A stretch of DNA of 64,000 bases. Source: Nocardia brasiliensis (GTDB lineage: Bacteria; Actinomycetota; Actinomycetes; Mycobacteriales; Mycobacteriaceae). The DNA lies in the NCBI RefSeq assembly GCF_011801125.1, contig NZ_CP046171.1, positions 1,550,001 through 1,614,000 of the forward strand, given 5' to 3'. Positions within the stretch are counted from its first letter, which is position 1. Each line of letters opens with the position of its first letter. Under the pieces are notes generated by a model. It was not told where the DNA came from, made no database searches, and saw only the letters and a program-made list of their open reading frames with translations. Below are positions 1 through 8,294 of this stretch, in pieces. The position numbers were made by a program, and so were the translations under genes.

Positions 1-426
1 CGGGAACTGATACGACAGCAGCGGCCGCGGTATGCCGCCGTTGTCGCCGCGCGGCTTCATCAGCGTGGTGACGGCGGCGATCGGCTCGTCGCGGGTATCG
101 GTGGAGCGATACGAGAGCTGCCAAGCGTCGAAATTGAACGGGATCACCGAGTAGTACGCCAGGTGCACCTCGCGCGCGGCGATGATCTCACCCGGTTTCT
201 TCGCGGCGACCACGTCCGCCGGTGGCGAATAGAAGCCGGGATCGAGTTCCGGTGGGGCCGGCGGGATCGGGAACGGCAGTGGCGGCTGCACCGGTACCTG
301 CTGGTGCATCGCAGTGGTATCGGCGAACGCCGGCGCGTGGCCGGCTAACGGTGCGGCGAACGCGACCAGCACCGCGATGCTCGCCAGGCGCAGCGACCGG
401 AAACTTGCGGAAGCGACGGTGTTCAT
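1..426 (-). CDS. Secretory lipase, N-terminal part (cut by window edge)
   Basis: The gene enters from the left edge and only the first 142 codons are visible. The N-terminus is a signal peptide (MNTVASASFRSLRL, then a hydrophobic stretch ending near AFA). A Pro-rich linker follows, then a block reading FYSPP..KPGEIIAAREVHLAYYS and PFNFDAWQLSYRS. This is the typical start of the mycobacterial/nocardial secretory (triacylglycerol) lipase family, an exported alpha/beta hydrolase. The catalytic Ser, Asp and His lie outside the window and cannot be checked. The ATG at 424-426 is preceded on the minus strand by a GAAAGAAG ribosome-binding-like stretch. It is read in the same direction as the DUF4254 gene upstream but separated by about 270 bases, so it probably has its own promoter. 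Confidence 0.8.
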   Translation of the reverse strand, partial: MNTVASASFRSLRLASIAVLVAFAAPLAGHAPAFADTTAMHQQVPVQPPLPFPIPPAPPELDPGFYSPPADVVAAKKPGEIIAAREVHLAYYSVIPFNFDAWQLSYRSTDTRDEPIAAVTTLMKPRGDNGGIPRPLLSYQFP

Positions 427-695
427 TGGCTTCTTTCGCAGGTGAGTGAGCCTTCCGAGGCTCGGGGCCATGGTCTGTCGGGGCGGAAGGCTATTCCGTC
501 CACGACCGCGCGTCCGTGCGAGACGCGCCGCGCGAAGCCGTCAGTTAACTATGAGGCTAAGTAACAGCAAATGCCAGAACTGGGCACATGACCAGAGGCG
601 AAAGTCCAAGTCCTGCGCGTGCGAGCTGTACACCATGCACAAGTGATCCGGGCGAATCCGGCGAGTTCCAGCCTCCGGGGCGTGTCGAAGCTGCC

Positions 696-1229
696 CTACC
701 TCGGGTCTTCTCGTCCGTCATGGGTTCGCCGGCGCACCTCTCGGCGCTCGATCCGGCGAGTGCGGCGCGCATCGATATCGCGGACCAGATCCGTCCACTC
801 GTTCGCCAGCGCCGCGAGTCGCGACCAGGCCACGTGCACGCGCTGCTCGGCGACGTTCTCGGCGGTCATCAGCAGGTGGTCGGCGAGAATCTGAGCGGCG
901 GCCATCCGGTCGACGGCGCCGCCCAGCGAAGCGGGCGCGCGATCCCCCGGCCGAGGGGGCGCCAGCTGCCCGGTCACCCAGGCATCGATCACAACGACGA
1001 TTTCGGCTCGGCGGCAATCGATTTCGGCACACCGCGCGGGCGTGGCCCGGCGGGCGTGGTGCAACTGCGCCAGCGCCCTGGCGAGCTGGGTGACGAGGTG
1101 GTCACCCGGCCGGTCGCCGATCTGCAGCCGCAGCGCGGCCGATAGTTCGTGCCAGTCCGGCAGGAGCGGGCGGACTCCGCCACCCTCGATCGGCAGCGGG
1201 CGCGATCGGGGTCCGTCGGCGATCCGCAC
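696..1229 (-). CDS. DUF4254 family protein
   Basis: About 177 residues, mostly helical and charged. The middle (QLARALAQLHHARR, then EIDCRRAEIVVVIDAWV) and C-terminal half (VDRMAAAQILA, then VAWSRLAALANEWTDLV) follow the pattern of DUF4254 proteins of actinomycetes, where an R-x-x-x-I-D-x-W-V stretch and a terminal LA-x-x-x-x-DL helix are conserved. The family has no established function and there is no signal peptide. The start is uncertain: a GTG at 1229 is used, but a TTG at 1274 lengthens the frame and neither has a clear ribosome-binding site. Confidence 0.55.
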   Translation of the reverse strand: MRIADGPRSRPLPIEGGGVRPLLPDWHELSAALRLQIGDRPGDHLVTQLARALAQLHHARRATPARCAEIDCRRAEIVVVIDAWVTGQLAPPRPGDRAPASLGGAVDRMAAAQILADHLLMTAENVAEQRVHVAWSRLAALANEWTDLVRDIDARRTRRIERREVRRRTHDGREDPR

Positions 1230-1633
1230 GGTCAACGGAGGGGGTCGCGGTGGCGCCGAGCGTGCCCGTGGCAAACGGCACCGGCACGACTATCGCCGCG
1301 TAGTGGTCGCCGCGGCGTACGAGCGCGGCGGCTGGTGTCGAGCAGCTCTCGGATGTCCGATGGCGTGGGCAAGGTGGGCCTTCCCTGGCGACGGTCGAGG
1401 TGCATCCGACGCCGGCGACCAGCCAGGTCCTCGGGACTCGGCCGATCGTTCTGCGCGTACCCGAGATAGGGGAGCAGAGCGCCCGGCGTCGGATGCGAAT
1501 ACCAGTCTCGTCCGCGCGCCGGCCCGCCGGAAGTCTGATTCGGGTCATATCGGCAGCGGTTTGGCCGCTTCGGTTATGCCCCCGCAATCGTCCGGAGCGG
1601 CCCACCGTGAAACGTGGTGGTACATCGGGTCGT
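1230..1633. other. Intergenic region, no supported gene
   Basis: Several long open frames cross this GC-rich stretch on both strands, but none shows a recognisable domain, a credible ribosome-binding site or a family-like sequence. It lies between two minus-strand genes and presumably carries the promoter of the DUF4254 gene. No clear -35/-10 pair or hairpin was found. Confidence 0.4.
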
Positions 1634-2572
1634 TCAGCCGGGCCGCCCCGCGTACTCGGGAAGCACGGTGAAATGCCGGACGGTGCCGGACAGTTCGGGC
1701 AGTTCCCTGGGTTCGGTCCAGGTGGCGAACTCGTCGTGGCAATCGCTGTAGAAGTACTTGCCGTCGCTGTAGGCGTCGAAGAAGATCCGCCACCCGCCGT
1801 CGGGGAGCGGGATCACGCACTGGCCTTCGCGCGGTGTGCCCCAGTGGGCCCAATCGCCGGTCTCGCACAGGGTGTACGGCCCGCCAGGGGCGTCGCCGAC
1901 GGCCAGTTCGATGTATTTGCTGGTCTCGTTCTTCGTGAACGCGTAATAGCGGCCATCGCGCCGCACCACGGTGGTGTCGATGTAGCCGTAGGTCGAACAC
2001 GGTTTGCCGTCCACCGCGGGCAGGTCGGCGGGGTCCGGTGCGTCCGGCGCCGCCTCGATGGCCACGGGGGCGAGGTCGGTCCAGGAGCGCAGCGATCGGT
2101 CGGTGGCGGTCATCAGATGCGGGGTGAACGAGCAGCCGTCCGACAGCGACACGATGACATTGACCTGCCCCTGTGCGTCGATCAGCCATTCCGGCGCCCA
2201 GGTGGAGGTCACACCCGGAATCTCAACGGTGAAGTCGTACAGGTGATTCCACGTGCGCCGGTCGGTGCTGCGCGCGAAACCGATGGTCTGTCCCTCCCAC
2301 CCGGTGGTGTAGGTGAGGTAGTAGGCGCGATCCACGTGCCGGAACAAGCTCGGATCACGCAGCAGGCCCGTCGGCGGACGATAGGCGCGTTTGCCGACCG
2401 GTCGGAAGTGCAGCGCGTCGGTGGATTCGTAGACATGCAAATCGGTTTCGCTCGCGTTGGTGAACGCGGTCATGGTGTACCGCACCGCCGGTCCGGCTGC
2501 CGCGGCCCGGTGCGACGCGAACCAGCCCAGCGGCACCGCCGCCGCCAGGGCCAGTGCGGATCTGCGACTCAT
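1634..2572 (-). CDS. Exported GH43-like glycoside hydrolase (beta-propeller)
   Basis: A 312-residue exported protein. The N-terminus MSRRSALALAAAVPLGW carries a twin-arginine-like motif (SRRSALAL) and ends in an Ala-rich cleavage region, so Tat export is likely. The mature part has the blade pattern of five-bladed propeller glycosidases: a RDPSLFRH block after about 70 residues, STWAPEWLID in the middle, YIDTTVVRRDGRYYAF, then a C-terminal GGWRIFFDAYSDGKYF. Families of this fold (GH43 and relatives) hydrolyse arabino- or xylo-oligosaccharides; the substrate cannot be read from the sequence. The ATG at 2570-2572 is chosen over an upstream in-frame start because a strong GGGAGAGGTGG site sits just before it and the signal peptide begins there. 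Confidence 0.7.
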   Translation of the reverse strand: MSRRSALALAAAVPLGWFASHRAAAAGPAVRYTMTAFTNASETDLHVYESTDALHFRPVGKRAYRPPTGLLRDPSLFRHVDRAYYLTYTTGWEGQTIGFARSTDRRTWNHLYDFTVEIPGVTSTWAPEWLIDAQGQVNVIVSLSDGCSFTPHLMTATDRSLRSWTDLAPVAIEAAPDAPDPADLPAVDGKPCSTYGYIDTTVVRRDGRYYAFTKNETSKYIELAVGDAPGGPYTLCETGDWAHWGTPREGQCVIPLPDGGWRIFFDAYSDGKYFYSDCHDEFATWTEPRELPELSGTVRHFTVLPEYAGRPG

Positions 2573-3501
2573 CGCCACCTCTCCCATCACACGAATTATC
2601 CAGCGCCGATTGCCCGGTGCCGCTCGACACGCCGCCGGTGGCGCACGCCACAGTCCGCCCTCGATCGGCCCGAACTCGCCGAGTACCTGCGGAAAGGTCA
2701 ATTACACAAGTGTCCAGTAATGGTGTGGGTAAATATTCAGTGGGCCGGGCATACCACAATGTGTGGCGCATTCCGAATGCAATAGTGCGTTTACCGGCAT
2801 ATGCGTGGTCAGGGGATCATTCCATCCGGAATCGCCCCATGACGGCGAAAAGTTGGGTAATCTGGTCGAGCCTCATGAAGTTCGGGGCAGCTTTGCAGAG
2901 TGAGTCGTGGTCGCCCCTGCGGCTCACTATCGCTGTACAACAGTCCGATGAGGCCCGGGTAATCCCCGGGCCTCATTGAATTGGCGGTGTACATCTGCCT
3001 CGCGATTCTCGCGGGCGCGGGCAATTCATCGTCGCCGGGGTATTCGCGGCGAAATTATTCCTATTCGGAACTATTGGACATCGAGCGTGCTCGTGTCCGG
3101 CCGGTCGCGGCCGCTGCCACCCGCCGGTCGCGTGCGTTCCGGTCCGCGGACCCGGCGGCGGGGCACACTGGTACGCAGTGTGTTCGTAGCCCAACTGCGT
3201 TCGGATGGAAAGAATTTCGGCTGCGGCGACACTGCTGCCGCGGGAGCCGCCGCCCCTCGTCGGCCGGTTCGAGTGGCCGCAACGGCGCGTCGGCGCTGGC
3301 GTTTGTCCCGAGCGGGATCGGTGCGCTAACATTTCTCGCGGTCCTTCATGTTGTTCGCGTTCGGCAAATGACATCGATATGTTTCCGTCACATTCAAGAC
3401 GGAATATCCCTATTTCACGTTGTTTCCCATGCGGTCGGTCCGGGGTGGCGGTGGTGGCCATCCCGGACCGGCGTCCGACTGTCGACCGAGGAGGTTCGTT
3501 G
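2573..3501. other. Long divergent intergenic region
   Basis: About 930 bases between the GH43-like gene (minus) and the Ala-rich gene (plus), less GC-rich than its surroundings. The open frames that cross it show no domain features. It contains one strong hairpin at 2948-2976 and presumably the promoters of both flanking genes. Nothing else could be identified. Confidence 0.45.
2948..2976. terminator. Orphan 12-bp perfect hairpin
   Basis: ATGAGGCCCGGG (2948-2959) and CCCGGGCCTCAT (2965-2976) form a perfect 12-bp stem with a 5-base TAATC loop. It looks like a rho-independent terminator stem but lacks a T-run on either side, and no annotated gene ends next to it. It may end an unseen small transcript or act as a structural RNA element. 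Confidence 0.5.
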
Positions 3502-3549
3502 ATGACGGAGTGGCCCGTGACATCGGAGCTGGGCGGCTTTCGTTGGTAG
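3502..3549 (+). CDS. Possible 15-codon leader peptide overlapping the next gene
   Basis: An ATG at 3502 lies 7 bases after a textbook ribosome-binding site (GAGGAGG, about 3488-3494) and opens the short frame MTEWPVTSELGGFRW followed by TAG. It is in a different frame from the Ala-rich gene, whose candidate starts (GTG at 3510, TTG at 3543) fall within or at the end of it. It could be a translated leader that couples translation of the downstream gene, or the real gene start made short by a frameshift. Only the ribosome-binding site and overlap support it. Confidence 0.35.
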   Translation: MTEWPVTSELGGFRW

Positions 3550-4031
3550 GCAAGATCATTCCGCTGCTGTCCGGTGGTGGCGGCGCGACCGCGCTGCTCG
3601 AGCCCGACATCACCCGAGACCTGCTCGCTCAGGCGAAGGCCAGGGCGCACAGCGCGGCGAACCGGGCAAGCGCCGCCAGTGGCCGAGCGGTGAACCGGGA
3701 GAAGGTGACCGAGCACGTCGGATCCGCGCACGGCTCGGCACGGGCGGTGACCACCGCGAACACCGCCAGGGACGCCGCATGGCACGCCTATGTCACGGCG
3801 AATCACGCGCTGAAGGTCAGCTGCTACGCGGTGGCCGCCGCGGAGGCGGTGACCAGGGTCCAGTTCGCCGCCGCGCGGGCGCTCGAGGCGGCGAAAGCGG
3901 CCGCCTTCGCGCCCGACGATGTCGCGGTCGCCGATCTGGCCGCCGCTGCCGAGGAGGCCGCGGCGGCGGCCAGCAACAGTGCTTACGGCGCACCCCACGT
4001 CGTGTCGATTCCGCGCATCGGCTGCGACTAG
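3510..4031 (+). CDS. Ala-rich hypothetical protein
   Basis: Unrecognised protein of up to 173 residues. After a short hydrophobic segment (GKIIPLLSGGGG) it is almost entirely Ala-rich amphipathic helix (runs such as ARAHSAANRASAASG and AAAEEAAAAASNSAYG), suggesting an extended helical or coiled structure. No domain or catalytic motif is seen. The start is unclear: the only strong ribosome-binding site serves an out-of-frame ATG at 3502; in frame there is GTG at 3510 and TTG at 3543, the latter overlapping the stop of the short upstream frame. Codon use resembles its neighbours, so it is probably a real gene. Confidence 0.5.
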   Translation: MARDIGAGRLSLVGKIIPLLSGGGGATALLEPDITRDLLAQAKARAHSAANRASAASGRAVNREKVTEHVGSAHGSARAVTTANTARDAAWHAYVTANHALKVSCYAVAAAEAVTRVQFAAARALEAAKAAAFAPDDVAVADLAAAAEEAAAAASNSAYGAPHVVSIPRIGCD

Positions 4032-4124
4032 CCTGCCCGATCGTGCGCTGACGCGGGCTGTGAACGCGCCGAGTGGAGCGCGGGTGCCACGAGATCAGCT
4101 ATCTTCCGGTTATATTCACGGTTT

Positions 4125-5462
4125 ATGCGTACTTGGACTCGGCGGGCAGCGAGCGCGGTGGCGGCCTCGCTGGTCGCGCTGCTGGTGCCCGGCGTGGCGG
4201 TGTCTGTTCCGCCGGGGCCTGCCGCGGGCGTGCCCGCGCTCGGCCCCGATTTCCTGTGGGGCGTCGCCGCGTCCGGCTTTCAATCGGAAGGTCATGTACC
4301 GGAAAGCAATTGGACCAACTACATCGACGACCCGGAACAGGGCATGGACCCGTACGGCAACTCGATCGACTTCTTCGATCGCTACGCCGGTGACATCGAC
4401 CTCGCGAAATCGCTCGGCGTCAAGGTGTTCCGGATCGGCATCGAGTGGGCGCGACTGCAACCGACCGGTCCCGGCCAGTGGGACGCCGACGGCTTCGCGT
4501 TCTACGACAAGGTGGTCACCAAGATCATCGCGGCGGGCATGCGGCCGATGATCACCCTGGATCACTGGGTGTACCCGGGCTGGGCCTTCGACCAGGGCGG
4601 CTGGGACTCCGACGAAATGGTCGAGCACTGGCTGACCAATATGAAGAAGGTGGTCGACCGTTACGACCGGCGAGATCCCTTGTGGGTCACCATCAATGAG
4701 CCGGTCGCCTACATCATGCATGAGGTGCACAAGAACGGGACCGATCAGCACGTGATGGAGGACCGGGTCGTCGAGGCGCACAATGCGATCTACGACTACA
4801 TCCACCAGAAGCGGCGCACCGCGCAGGTGACCAGCAATATCGGTTATGTCGCAGGCGAAGACGAGCAGGCCAACGGTCAGATCGTCGAAAAGATCAGGGA
4901 CCGCCTCGATTACGTGGGTGTCGACTACTACTTCGCGCGCGGCGTCGCGCCGTCGAGTGTGTCCGCACCGGTCAAGGAGATCGCGGACACGCAGGCGATC
5001 GGCATGTGGCAGCTTCCGCTGCGGACCGAGGGCATTTACTATGCGCTGAAGCGATATTCGCTGCTGTTCCCGGGTAAACCGCTGTACGTGGTGGAGAACG
5101 GCATGCCAACCGAGGATGACATGCCTCGCCTGGACGGCTACACCCGCAGCGATCATCTGCGCGACACCGTCTACTGGTTGCAGCGGGCCAAGGCCGACGG
5201 CATGAACCTCATGGGCTACAACTACTGGAGCATTACCGACAATTACGAGTGGGGTAGCTACACACCTCGATTCGGCCTCTACCGGGTCGATGCCGCGACC
5301 GACCCCGGCCTGGTCCGCAAGCCCACCGACGCCGTCGCCACCTACACCGGGATCATCAGCGACGGCGGCGTGCCCGCGGACTATCAACCCACCCGCGAAC
5401 CCGCCCCGTGCCACGTCGTCGACTGGTACAACGGCTGCACCGACCCGGCCCCCACCCCGTGA
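4125..5462 (+). CDS. Exported GH1 family glycoside hydrolase (beta-glucosidase-like)
   Basis: A 445-residue protein. It has an N-terminal signal peptide (basic MRTWTRR, then an Ala/Val-rich core) followed at about residue 40 by LGPDFLWGVAASGFQSEG, the usual beginning of a GH1 (alpha/beta)8 barrel. The acid/base glutamate is in WVTINEPVAY and the nucleophile in LYVVENGMP. GYNYWSITDNYEWGSYTPRFGLY near the end is the conserved GH1 aglycone/phosphate-region block. GH1 enzymes cleave beta-linked glucosides, galactosides or related sugars with retention; the substrate here is unknown, and export suggests action on external glycans. It converges with the DUF1304 gene, leaving 6 bases. Confidence 0.9.
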   Translation: MRTWTRRAASAVAASLVALLVPGVAVSVPPGPAAGVPALGPDFLWGVAASGFQSEGHVPESNWTNYIDDPEQGMDPYGNSIDFFDRYAGDIDLAKSLGVKVFRIGIEWARLQPTGPGQWDADGFAFYDKVVTKIIAAGMRPMITLDHWVYPGWAFDQGGWDSDEMVEHWLTNMKKVVDRYDRRDPLWVTINEPVAYIMHEVHKNGTDQHVMEDRVVEAHNAIYDYIHQKRRTAQVTSNIGYVAGEDEQANGQIVEKIRDRLDYVGVDYYFARGVAPSSVSAPVKEIADTQAIGMWQLPLRTEGIYYALKRYSLLFPGKPLYVVENGMPTEDDMPRLDGYTRSDHLRDTVYWLQRAKADGMNLMGYNYWSITDNYEWGSYTPRFGLYRVDAATDPGLVRKPTDAVATYTGIISDGGVPADYQPTREPAPCHVVDWYNGCTDPAPTP

Positions 5463-5468
5463 TCTCGC

Positions 5469-5840
5469 CTACCCCTTGCTGCCCGCGATGAGTACGGCGA
5501 TCAGCGCGATCGCCCCCGGCAGCGCCTGTACCAGCAGGATTCGGCGGCTGGCGGTCGCCGCCCCGTACACACCCGCGACGACCACGCACGCGGTGAAGAA
5601 GATCATCGCCGCGTGTGCGACCGGGTCGGCGGCGAGCAGTCCCCAGATCAAGCCGGCCGCGAGAAAACCGTTGTACAGGCCCTGATTCGCCGCGAGCACC
5701 TTTGTCTGTTCGGCGAATTCGACCGAGCTGCCGAAGGCCGCCCGCACCCGCGGCGTGGTCCACAGGAACATTTCCATGACCAGGATGTAGACGTGCAGGG
5801 CCGCCACAAGTCCGACCAGGATCTCCGCTGCTACGCGCAC
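5469..5840 (-). CDS. DUF1304 family integral membrane protein
   Basis: A 123-residue protein with four predicted membrane segments (starting MRVAAEILVGLVAALHVYIL). It carries the DUF1304 signature MFLWTTPRVRAAF followed by FAEQTKVLAANQGLYNGFLAAGLIWG. The family is widespread in bacteria without a proven function. It lies downstream of the L,D-transpeptidase gene on the same strand but a strong terminator separates them, so it is probably transcribed alone from the short gap at 5841-5883. Confidence 0.85.
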   Translation of the reverse strand: MRVAAEILVGLVAALHVYILVMEMFLWTTPRVRAAFGSSVEFAEQTKVLAANQGLYNGFLAAGLIWGLLAADPVAHAAMIFFTACVVVAGVYGAATASRRILLVQALPGAIALIAVLIAGSKG

Positions 5841-5883
5841 GATCGACTCGCTTTCTCGAGGGGCAGGCGGCCCGTTTGGAAAG

Positions 5884-5914
5884 AAAAAACGGGATGTCCT
5901 AGCCGGACATCCCG
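5884..5914 (-). terminator. Rho-independent terminator of the L,D-transpeptidase gene
   Basis: On the minus strand, CGGGATGTCC and GGACATCCCG (plus-strand 5890-5899 and 5905-5914) form a 10-bp stem with a 5-base loop, followed by six T residues (plus-strand A-run 5884-5889). This is a classical intrinsic terminator 28 bases past the transpeptidase stop codon. Confidence 0.9.
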
Positions 5915-5941
5915 TTCGGTCTCACGAATGGTGCTCGGTGG

Positions 5942-6502
5942 TTATTCCACGACCTCGACGATGTCGCCGGGCTCGAGGTGATTGTAGGTCTGCTCGGCGG
6001 CATCCGGGTTCATCCGGATACAGCCGTGCGACATCGAGTCGAGCGGGCCGATGTGGGTGGCGATGTCGCCGTCGAAGAAGACCGCGAACTCCATCGGAGC
6101 ATTGTGCATCGTGCTCCAGAAGTGCCGCCGCTTGAAGTCGACGTCGAAGACTCCGACGTGCGACTCGTAACCCGGCCTGCCGATCTCGATCGGCTGCGGA
6201 CCGTAGACGGTCTTGCCGTCCTCCATCAGCCACACTTCCTTGGTCGACAGGCGCATGCACGCGCGCGTCTTCGCCGCGGTGCACGGTGCGTAGACCGGCG
6301 CGGGCGGCGGTGGCGCGATGAGCGGCGGGGTGCCGAGATCCGGGCCTGCCGGAACCTCCGGGCCGCCTGGCCATGCCGGGCCTCCGGGCCATAGCGGGTC
6401 AGCCTGCGCGGTTGCCGTCAATGCGAGCCCGGCCGCCGCCAGCACCGCCGCGGCCAGCGCCACGGGTCTGACCGCCCAATTCCGAAAGCGTGTACTGCTC
6501 AT
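5942..6502 (-). CDS. Exported L,D-transpeptidase (YkuD domain)
   Basis: A 186-residue exported protein. It has a signal peptide (MSSTRFRNWAVRP, then an Ala/Leu core to about residue 32), a Pro/Gly-rich linker with WPGGP repeats, and a C-terminal YkuD domain. The domain contains the HIGPLDSMSHGCIRM block, with the catalytic Cys and the His/Ser/Gly of the SHGC[IV]R motif. Such enzymes form 3-3 cross-links in peptidoglycan or attach proteins to it. The domain is short and there is no Ig-like region as in the mycobacterial LdtMt2 type. The ATG at 6500-6502 is preferred over an upstream start because the signal peptide begins there and a GAGAGGT site precedes it. Confidence 0.88.
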   Translation of the reverse strand: MSSTRFRNWAVRPVALAAAVLAAAGLALTATAQADPLWPGGPAWPGGPEVPAGPDLGTPPLIAPPPPAPVYAPCTAAKTRACMRLSTKEVWLMEDGKTVYGPQPIEIGRPGYESHVGVFDVDFKRRHFWSTMHNAPMEFAVFFDGDIATHIGPLDSMSHGCIRMNPDAAEQTYNHLEPGDIVEVVE

Positions 6503-6682
6503 CAAATTTTCCGACCTCTCTTCGCCTTGCCGCCACACTGTGTGCCGAATGCCAGGGTGATAGGAGTACCTCGTCGCAAAAGCTCCAGAAATCCGAGGTG
6601 CTGAGATCATCGCGGAAGGTGCGCACGTGGTCAATCGTGGCGCGCGAATTGTTAGCCGAGCTATCCCTACATTAGGGCCGGT

Positions 6683-8137
6683 CTAACCGAACAATCCGCC
6701 CAACGCGCCGCCGCTCTGCCCGGCCTGCTGGCCGCCGCCGGTCCCGCCGAGCAAACCGCCCGGCGGCAATTCCGAGGGCTGCACGATGACGAAACCACGG
6801 CCGGAGAACGACAGCGTCAAACCCTCGCCGGTGCTCCGGCCGATCAGCCTGCCGAGGCCGAAGGAGTCGTTGCGCTTGATCCCGGTCTGCAGGCTCGACG
6901 ACCAGGCCACCGCGGCCTGCGGATCGGCGTAGGTCGGCTGATCGACGTTCAGCACCACCGGCGAGCCGTGCGTGGTGATGGCGATCCGGCCACGACCGGT
7001 GAAAACGCAGTTGAACAACCCAGCGTTGCTCGCAACGCCCGCCGCGCCCTGCACCCGCTGGATGTTGTAGGACAGCGAGGTGTCGAACGCGAGCACGTTG
7101 GAGCCGTTGATGGTGAGGCCGTCGGTGCCGTCGAGATCGATCAGGTGCACGTCGGCGGCGCTGTCGGCAAGGAACAGATCGCCGCGCCCGGACACGTTCA
7201 TCAGCGGCACGCCCTCGCCGGTGAGCCGCTGCTGGATCGCCCGGCCGATGCCGCCGGAGCCGAGCGCCTTGAACTGCATATCGCCCTGGTAGGCGACCAT
7301 CGAGCCGGCCCGCGCCATGACCTCGCCGTTGACGGCGACCTTGATCATCTTGCTGCCCTGCTTCTGAATGCCGATGCCGTTGACCTCGGCGTGGCTGGGG
7401 TTGAACAGATCGCTCTGCATCGGCAGTGCTCCTTGCTGAGGTGCGGGCGCGGCGGGCGGCGGGTAAGCCGAAGCCGCGGGGTAGTGGGGCGCGGCCGGCG
7501 GCGGCGCGGAGTGCTGTGGCGCGGCGGGGTGCTGCGGCGGCGGGGCGTATTGCGGTGGCGCCGAGGGGTATTGCGGGGGCGCGGTCGGAGATTGCGGCGG
7601 CGTCGGGGGCTGCCCGTGGCCGGTGGCGGGCGGCGCGGGCTCGTCGTCGATGTTCACGCCGAACGCGGTCGCGATACCGGCCAGGCCGTTGTCGTACCCC
7701 TGGCCGACCGCGCGCACCTTCCACGCGTCGGCGCGCCGATAGATCTCCACACAGACCACGGCGGTCTCGGTGGTGAGCCCGTCCATCGGGAAAGTCAGTG
7801 TGCCGGAATCGGATCCGATGGTGGACAGCAGCGTGCCCGCGCCCGCGAAGGTGGCCGGTCCGCTGCCGTCCAGGCTGGCGGTGACCACGACGGTGTCCAC
7901 ATCGGCGGGCAGGGCGCTGGTCCGCACGTCCACCACGTCGGCGCGGCCGTTGCCGTGCCGATAGGTGACGCCGGGGCCGACCGGCTGATTGAAGAAGACG
8001 AAGTCGGCGTCGGAGCGGACCCGGCCGTCCTTGCCGAGCAGCAGCGCCGATACGTCCACCCCGGCGGCGCAGGCGACGGTGACCGTCATCCGGTCGGCGG
8101 GCGCGGGGCGGTTCTCACCGCGAGCCAGGGCCGTCAT
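6683..8137 (-). CDS. TerD domain - Pro-rich linker - AIM24 domain fusion protein
   Basis: A 484-residue protein with two domains. Residues ~15-170 are TerD-like (ADFVFFNQP, TSALPADVDTVVVTASLDG, CVEIYRRADAWKVRAVGQGYDNGLAGIATAFGV); the TerD family binds calcium and is tied to tellurite and stress resistance. Residues ~175-235 are a Pro/Ala/Gln-rich linker. Residues ~240-460 are an AIM24 (tryptophan-RNA attenuator-like) beta domain, GDMQFKALGSGGIG to LSFSGRGFVIVQPS. A Gly-rich tail ends the protein. There is no signal peptide, so it is cytoplasmic or peripheral. A second TerD gene is present at 16151-16708. Stress role is inferred from the family. Confidence 0.82.
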   Translation of the reverse strand: MTALARGENRPAPADRMTVTVACAAGVDVSALLLGKDGRVRSDADFVFFNQPVGPGVTYRHGNGRADVVDVRTSALPADVDTVVVTASLDGSGPATFAGAGTLLSTIGSDSGTLTFPMDGLTTETAVVCVEIYRRADAWKVRAVGQGYDNGLAGIATAFGVNIDDEPAPPATGHGQPPTPPQSPTAPPQYPSAPPQYAPPPQHPAAPQHSAPPPAAPHYPAASAYPPPAAPAPQQGALPMQSDLFNPSHAEVNGIGIQKQGSKMIKVAVNGEVMARAGSMVAYQGDMQFKALGSGGIGRAIQQRLTGEGVPLMNVSGRGDLFLADSAADVHLIDLDGTDGLTINGSNVLAFDTSLSYNIQRVQGAAGVASNAGLFNCVFTGRGRIAITTHGSPVVLNVDQPTYADPQAAVAWSSSLQTGIKRNDSFGLGRLIGRSTGEGLTLSFSGRGFVIVQPSELPPGGLLGGTGGGQQAGQSGGALGGLFG

Positions 8138-8259
8138 CGCGACCCGCCGGGGTCGAATGCCATGCGATTCACGGCATCAAGTGTGTCCCGAGATCGCCCC
8201 CGGCGCTACCACCCTCGCCGGGGCATCCCGCCCGGATCCGGCCGCGTATGGTCCGGGTA

Positions 8260-8288
8260 TTGACAGTTAGTGACCGATCGGTTGCAAT
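8260..8288 (+). promoter_or_regulatory. Promoter with embedded palindromic operator; leaderless start
   Basis: TTGACA (8260-8265) and TGCAAT (8283-8288) are separated by exactly 17 bases, a good sigma-70-type promoter. The spacer contains the perfect palindrome ACCGATCGGT (8273-8282), flanked by further partly symmetric bases, as in TetR operators. The GTG start of the amidohydrolase lies at 8295, about where transcription should begin, so the mRNA is probably leaderless. The TetR gene at the end of the same unit is the natural candidate for binding. Confidence 0.65.
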
Positions 8289-8294
8289 GTTGGG

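Noticed and set aside
1102..1605. A 167-codon minus-strand frame upstream of the DUF4254 gene
   Set aside because: No recognisable domain, no ribosome-binding site, and it overlaps the DUF4254 frame out of phase.
2973..3998. A 341-codon minus-strand frame
   Set aside because: Its sequence is Arg/Gly-rich without domain features and it lies opposite the more credible Ala-rich plus-strand gene; it looks like a shadow frame.
4116..5414. A 432-codon minus-strand frame across the GH1 gene
   Set aside because: It is the complement of a clear GH1 gene and shows only the His/Val/Arg-rich composition typical of antisense frames in GC-rich DNA.
6665..6677. CCCTA-CAT-TAGGG hairpin after the TerD-AIM24 gene
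   Set aside because: The 5-bp stem is too weak to call a terminator.
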